Source: Madurella fahalii
Lineage: Eukaryota; Ascomycota; Sordariomycetes; Sordariales
Direction: 5' to 3'
Length of the DNA: 64,000 nucleotides
Assembly: GCA_029876055.1 (NCBI GenBank)
Contig: CM056874.1
Location: 3,472,001 to 3,536,000 of the forward strand
Shown: piece by piece, positions 59,109 to 64,000 of the stretch
Layout: each line of letters opens with the position of its first letter
Numbering within the stretch: position 1 is the stretch's first letter
Translations under genes and position numbers: made by a program
Notes under the pieces: model-generated
Databases searched by the model: none
Told to the model about the DNA's origin: nothing
The model's input: only the letters and a program-made list of their open reading frames with translations

Positions 59109-62100
59109 ATGTCGGTCCGCAATAATCCTTTTGCGAGGAACGCCTCGTCCTCGACAGGTTCGAGTGGGCTTGGCAGGCCGAAGTCCGTTCTCTCGCCGTC
59201 GCCATCTCTGAGTCCGGCATTGCCCTCTCCGCCCGCCCATGGCCGGACACAGACTCACAACATGTTCGCGACAACATTAGCGCCGTCAGGGTCGGTCCGG
59301 AGTAGCCATGCTCGCGGTATGTCGAGGGAGGCAGCGGCGAGCTCGAGCACATTCGCGCCGTCGTTCATCAAGACCGAAGACATGCGGAAGCACACCGATA
59401 TCGTCGGGGGAATTGAGGGCGAAAACGACTTTTCGGGCAAGAAGTATGTGTGGCTTAAGGACCCACAAACAGCATTCGTCAAGGGATGGGTGGTGGAAGA
59501 GCGCGAAGGGAACAGGATCCTAGTCCAGTGCGACGATGGGAGTGTAAGTATGCATCCGGAGATCTCGAGGTGCGCCCGTCCGCTGACAACAGGGAAACAG
59601 CAGCGCGAGGTTGACGCCGAGAGCGTCGACAAAGTCAACCCGGCCAAGTTCGACAAGGCGAACGACATGGCTGAGCTGACGCATTTGAACGAGGCGTCTG
59701 TAGTCCACAACCTCCACACCAGATACATGTCCGACCTGATCTATACTTACTCCGGGCTGTTCCTTGTGACAGTAAACCCGTATACGCCTCTCCCGATTTA
59801 TACCAACGATTACATCAACATGTACAAGGGCATGAACAGGGAGGACAACAAGCCTCATATCTTCGCCATGGCCGACGAGGCGTTTCGCAATTTGGTCGAT
59901 GAGAACGAGAACCAGAGCATTCTGGTTACCGGCGAATCCGGCGCCGGAAAGACCGAGAACACGAAAAAGGTCATCCAGTACCTGGCTGCAGTGGCGCATT
60001 CTCAATCCCCGGTGAAGAGCAAGGGGCAACAGCACTCAAACCTGTCCGCCCAGATCCTGAGAGCAAACCCGATTCTCGAAGCGTTCGGCAACGCCCAGAC
60101 GGTGCGGAACAACAACTCGTCTCGGTTCGGCAAATTCATCAGGATCGAGTTCAACCGCAACGGATCAATCGTCGGCGCATTCATAGACTGGTATCTCCTT
60201 GAGAAGTCCCGCGTTGTGCGCATCAACTCGCAAGAGCGCAACTACCATATATTCTATCAGCTTCTTAGGGGCGCCGATCGGGGGTTGAAGCATGAGTGTC
60301 TCTTGGACGGCCTGGACGTTGAGGATTTTGTCTACACGCGTGACGGCCAAGACACCATCACGGGCGTATCGGATCGTGATGAATGGGATTCGCTCATGGA
60401 AGCCTTCATGGTAATGGGGTTTTCCGAACAGGAGCAAGCGTCCATTCTGCGCACCATTGCAGCTGTGCTCCATCTCGGCAACATCACGGTTGTCAAGGAG
60501 AGTAGATCCGCGGATCAGGCTCGCCTCGCGCCCGACGCCAAGGAAGTCGCTGCAAAAGTATGCAAGCTGCTGGGCGTTCCCTTGGAGCCCTTCCTTCGTG
60601 GGCTGTTGCATCCCAAGGTCAAGGCTGGCAGGGAGTGGGTTGAAAAGGTACAAACGCCAGAGCAGGTCCGCTTCAGCATCGACGCGCTCGCAAAGGGTAT
60701 CTACGAACGGGGTTTCGGCGACCTCGTGACCAGGATCAACCGCCAGCTCGATCGCCCAGGTATGGGCCTCGGCGACACCCGGTTCATCGGCGTTTTGGAT
60801 ATTGCTGGGTTCGAAATCTTTGAGCACAACAGCTTCGAGCAGCTTTGCATCAACTACACAAACGAGAAGCTCCAGCAATTCTTCAACCACCACATGTTTG
60901 TCTTGGAACAAGAGGAGTACGCCAGGGAACAGATAGAGTGGCAGTTCATCGACTTTGGCAAGGACTTGCAGCCGACCATCGATCTGATTGAGCTTTCAAA
61001 TCCGATTGGCGTGTTCTCCTGCCTCGACGAGGACTGTGTCATGCCCAAGGCCACGGACAAAACCTTCACCGAGAAGCTGAATGCATTGTGGGATAAGAAG
61101 TCACAAAAGTATCGGCCATCTCGCTTGGGACAAGGGTTTATTCTCACTCATTACGCTGCCGAAGTGGAATACTCGACGGATGGGTGGCTCGAGAAGAACA
61201 AAGACCCCCTGAACGACAATGTCACTCGCTTGCTCGCCGCCTCAACTGACAAGCATATCGCAAATCTCTTTGCCGATTGTGCCGACCAAGACGATGAGGT
61301 TGGCGGGATGCGCAGCAGAGTGAAGAAGGGCCTCTTCCGGACGGTTGCCCAAAGACATAAAGAGCAGCTCTCGAGTCTCATGGCACAGCTGCATCTGACA
61401 CACCCACACTTCGTGCGGTGCATCCTTCCCAATCATACAAAGAGGCCGAAACAGTTCAGCGGCCCGCTTGTGCTAGACCAACTGCGGTGCAATGGTGTGT
61501 TAGAAGGGATCCGTATCGCTCGGACCGGCTTTCCCAACAGGCTGCCGTTCGCTGAATTCCGGCAGCGATACGAGGTCCTTTGCCGGGACTTGCCCAAGGG
61601 CTACCTGGAAGGCCAGACCGCAGCAAGGATGATGCTGGACAAGTTTGGTCTCGACAAGACTCTCTACCGTGTCGGTCTAAGCAAGGTTTTCTTCCGCGCT
61701 GGGGTTCTCGCCGAGCTCGAAGAGAAGCGAGATGCGCTGATTACTGAAATCATGTCGCGATTCCAGGCCGTCGCTCGGGGCTACATGCAGCGGAGAATCG
61801 CTTTCAAGCGTCTCTACCGAGCCGAAGCGACCAGAGTCATTCAGAGGAACTTCCAAGTATACCTCGACCTGTGCGACAATCCGTGGTGGCAGTTGCTCAT
61901 CAGGATGAAGCCTCTCCTAGGAGCGACAAGAACCGCGGCCGAAGTCAAGAAGAGGGATGAGATGATCCGGCAGCTGAACGACAAGATGGAGATGGAGGCC
62001 CTGAATCGGCAGAGGCTCGAGGAAGAACGGCGGAATGTCCACGCTGAGATGCTGCGGATCCAACAGACCCTCGAGAGCGAGCGCCTTCTCGCGCTAGACA

Positions 62101-64000
62101 AGGAGGAGATCTTCAAACGGCTTCAACTCCGAGAGGTGGAACTTGAAGACAAGTTGGCTGGGGCCTTGGAAGATCAGGAGAAATTGGAGGACCAGCTGGA
62201 CAGCCTGCTTGAAGCGAAGAAGCGCGCCGAGGAGGACGTGGAGCAGTATCGGACGCAGCTTGAACAAGCAGCCGGTCTCATTGCGAGGCTGGAACACGAG
62301 AAATCCGAGCTTGCATTGCGTGTTGCGGACCTCGAAAGTGCCATCGACGACATCACCAAGGCGCAATCCGAACGCAGTGAGCAAGAGGCGACCCTTGAAG
62401 GGGAAATCAAGATGTTGAAAAGTCAACTCTCGCTCAAGGAACGCAAGGTTCACGATCTTGAGGGGAAGCTGCTCAAAGTTGACCAAGATCTCGATGTCAA
62501 GTTGATGACTGCCGAGAAAGAACTGCAATCTTCGAGGAGCAAGAACTCGCAGCTCAGCGCCGAGAATCGTGAGATTCAACAGCAATTGGCTCAGCTGTCC
62601 AAGACGTCAACGGACTACGAGGATCTAGTGAGAAAGAAGGAAAGCGAGCTCGCTCTACTTCGTTCGGACAACAAAAAGTACGAGATGGAGCGGCGCAACT
62701 TTGAGGATCAGAAGAACATCCTTAGTGCGGAGAGGGAAAAGGCGGTCGAACGTCTTCGCGATGTGCAAGCGCAACTTGCTGCCATGAAATCACAACAATC
62801 TCAGCTGCAGAGGGAGGCAGAAGATGCAAAGAATCTGCTGGCTGCTCGACTCTCAGAGGATGTTCAGGCCGATCAAAACCGTCAGATTCTGGAATCCCAG
62901 ATTAATGACCTCAAAGAGGAGTTGTACACAACGCAAATGGAACTCAGCCGAGAACGCCAGTCTCGCGATGATGTCCTGCTGCTTAGTGAACACAAGTATC
63001 AATCCCTGAAGGACGAATACGACCATCTTAACGAGTCAAAGATCACCATCGAGAAAGAGCTGTATGTCCAACAAGACACTCTGCGTCGGACCATGGAGCT
63101 TCGGGCGACAGCTGAGCAGGAACGGGACGAGGCTCGCGAAGAGATCCGGCGCCTCCGAATCGCCAAGACTCAGGCTGAGGAAGCCCGTCGTGAAGCCGAA
63201 GTTGTTGGGGAACGAGCCGCTTTCAAGGTCGCACGGGAACGCGAAGAGAGCTTGCGCAAGGATCTCGAGGCAGCCCACGATCGCCTCAAATGGTTCGAAG
63301 CCGAGTGCGAGAAGCTGAATCACCAGATCGAAGACTTGAACAAATTGATCCTGGAGTCCAGTGAATTTGGGCTGAAAAACGACCAGGCAAAAGAGCGGCT
63401 GGAGCGGGAACTGCAAACTGTGAAGAGCCGCCTCACCGCCTCCGAGAACGATAACCGGGCCCTCCTGAATAAGCTGCAACAGAAAGGCCTTGAGATTGCG
63501 CGGTCGGCCTCACGGGCGAGCGAGGCATCACGCGGCCAGATCCTGGGCTTGCAACGAGAGAAAGCAAAGGTGGAGGAGCAAAACGCGAAGCTCAACAAGC
63601 AGCTTGGCGATTCCCAGGTCACCATTGCGTCCTTGGAGAAGAGGCTCGAGAAGTTGCAGCTGAACCTCGAAGACCTCAACCACGAGGTGGCTAGGGAGGT
63701 GCAAAACAGCCGAAACGCGGAAAAGGCCTCGTCCAGCTTCACAGTTCAGTTAGCGGAAGCTAATCGCACCATTGAATCAGAGAGGCAACTGCGGACGCAG
63801 GCTCAGGGGACTGTCCGCACTCTGCAGTCCGCGCTGGATTCTCGCGACACCGAGCTGGCTGAGTTGCGAACCCAGTTGCTAAACGCACTGAGGATTGTCG
63901 ATCCGGACTCGGTGCCTCCTATTCAGACCGACGGCGGTGCTGATAAGTTCCTCAGTAAGAACCTGGATCTGGCACGTAAGATTGAGGACCTGCAGCAGAA
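59109..64000 (+). CDS. Class II myosin heavy chain, 3' end beyond the window
   Basis: Actin motor for the cytokinetic ring (fungal Myo2/MyoB type). Exon 1 is 59109-59543 (145 codons); a 57-nt intron (59544-59600; GTAAGT, CTGAC branch, AACAG) leads to exon 2 from 59601, which stays open to the window end, giving about 1611 residues so far. Residues 1-85 are Ser/Pro-rich. Next comes an SH3-like myosin N domain (KYVWLKDPQTAFVKGWV). The motor has the P-loop GESGAGKT at about 256, switch I NNNSSRFGKF, switch II DIAGFEIFEHNSFEQLC, an actin-binding-surface HFVRCILPNHTKRPK and the SH1 helix LRCNGVLEGIRI. The IQ region starts near residue 861 (FQAVARGYMQRR). After WWQLLIRMKPLL a continuous Glu/Lys/Leu-rich coiled coil runs to the edge. 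No tail end or stop is visible. Confidence 0.95.
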   Translation, partial: MSVRNNPFARNASSSTGSSGLGRPKSVLSPSPSLSPALPSPPAHGRTQTHNMFATTLAPSGSVRSSHARGMSREAAASSSTFAPSFIKTEDMRKHTDIVGGIEGENDFSGKKYVWLKDPQTAFVKGWVVEEREGNRILVQCDDGSVSMHPEISRCARPLTTGKQQREVDAESVDKVNPAKFDKANDMAELTHLNEASVVHNLHTRYMSDLIYTYSGLFLVTVNPYTPLPIYTNDYINMYKGMNREDNKPHIFAMADEAFRNLVDENENQSILVTGESGAGKTENTKKVIQYLAAVAHSQSPVKSKGQQHSNLSAQILRANPILEAFGNAQTVRNNNSSRFGKFIRIEFNRNGSIVGAFIDWYLLEKSRVVRINSQERNYHIFYQLLRGADRGLKHECLLDGLDVEDFVYTRDGQDTITGVSDRDEWDSLMEAFMVMGFSEQEQASILRTIAAVLHLGNITVVKESRSADQARLAPDAKEVAAKVCKLLGVPLEPFLRGLLHPKVKAGREWVEKVQTPEQVRFSIDALAKGIYERGFGDLVTRINRQLDRPGMGLGDTRFIGVLDIAGFEIFEHNSFEQLCINYTNEKLQQFFNHHMFVLEQEEYAREQIEWQFIDFGKDLQPTIDLIELSNPIGVFSCLDEDCVMPKATDKTFTEKLNALWDKKSQKYRPSRLGQGFILTHYAAEVEYSTDGWLEKNKDPLNDNVTRLLAASTDKHIANLFADCADQDDEVGGMRSRVKKGLFRTVAQRHKEQLSSLMAQLHLTHPHFVRCILPNHTKRPKQFSGPLVLDQLRCNGVLEGIRIARTGFPNRLPFAEFRQRYEVLCRDLPKGYLEGQTAARMMLDKFGLDKTLYRVGLSKVFFRAGVLAELEEKRDALITEIMSRFQAVARGYMQRRIAFKRLYRAEATRVIQRNFQVYLDLCDNPWWQLLIRMKPLLGATRTAAEVKKRDEMIRQLNDKMEMEALNRQRLEEERRNVHAEMLRIQQTLESERLLALDKEEIFKRLQLREVELEDKLAGALEDQEKLEDQLDSLLEAKKRAEEDVEQYRTQLEQAAGLIARLEHEKSELALRVADLESAIDDITKAQSERSEQEATLEGEIKMLKSQLSLKERKVHDLEGKLLKVDQDLDVKLMTAEKELQSSRSKNSQLSAENREIQQQLAQLSKTSTDYEDLVRKKESELALLRSDNKKYEMERRNFEDQKNILSAEREKAVERLRDVQAQLAAMKSQQSQLQREAEDAKNLLAARLSEDVQADQNRQILESQINDLKEELYTTQMELSRERQSRDDVLLLSEHKYQSLKDEYDHLNESKITIEKELYVQQDTLRRTMELRATAEQERDEAREEIRRLRIAKTQAEEARREAEVVGERAAFKVAREREESLRKDLEAAHDRLKWFEAECEKLNHQIEDLNKLILESSEFGLKNDQAKERLERELQTVKSRLTASENDNRALLNKLQQKGLEIARSASRASEASRGQILGLQREKAKVEEQNAKLNKQLGDSQVTIASLEKRLEKLQLNLEDLNHEVAREVQNSRNAEKASSSFTVQLAEANRTIESERQLRTQAQGTVRTLQSALDSRDTELAELRTQLLNALRIVDPDSVPPIQTDGGADKFLSKNLDLARKIEDLQQ

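Overview
The window is nuclear DNA of a filamentous ascomycete, most likely a Sordariomycete (Sordariales-like). Evidence: GC-rich genes split by short introns (49-221 nt) with GT(A/G)NGT donors and CTRAC branch points, and a typical fungal gene set: an OSH-type oxysterol-binding protein (ankyrin-PH-FFAT-ORD), a class II myosin, a GT32/OCH1-like mannosyltransferase and a small secreted cysteine-rich protein. There are no bacterial-style operons, no CRISPR array and no intact transposon. Exon joins were worked out by hand from splice consensus, frame continuity and family knowledge; none is supported by transcript data here.

Layout. 1-10.7 kb is gene-dense: cysteinyl-tRNA synthetase (+), short-chain dehydrogenase (+), small secreted Cys-rich protein (-), AMP-forming acyl-CoA synthetase (-), GT32 glycosyltransferase (-). 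10.7-29.9 kb is a long gene-poor tract. It holds one plausible two-exon gene (17.35-18.29 kb), a hexanucleotide satellite, homopolymer and AT-rich tracts, and a decayed relic of an EST1-domain gene (24.9-25.4 kb). 29.95-32.3 kb carries an isolated trypsin-fold, apparently intracellular protease-like gene. 35.7-38.2 kb carries an intact C2H2/EST1-type gene, probably the closest relative of the relic. 38.2-47 kb is a second gene-poor tract. 47-64 kb is gene-dense again: OSH protein (-), peroxisomal acyl-CoA thioesterase ending in SKL (+), Red1/ZFC3H1-like zinc-finger protein (-), and myosin II heavy chain (+), which runs off the right edge.

The genes do not form an evident pathway or biosynthetic cluster. 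Housekeeping functions dominate: translation, lipid transfer and fatty acyl metabolism, RNA surveillance, cytokinesis. The two gene-poor tracts (about 19 and 8.7 kb) look like old degraded repeat or duplicate DNA rather than fresh AT-rich RIP blocks. The items most worth a second look are the duplicated-motif secreted protein, the protease-like gene, the EST1 relic and the unannotated low-complexity gene at 17.4-18.3 kb.
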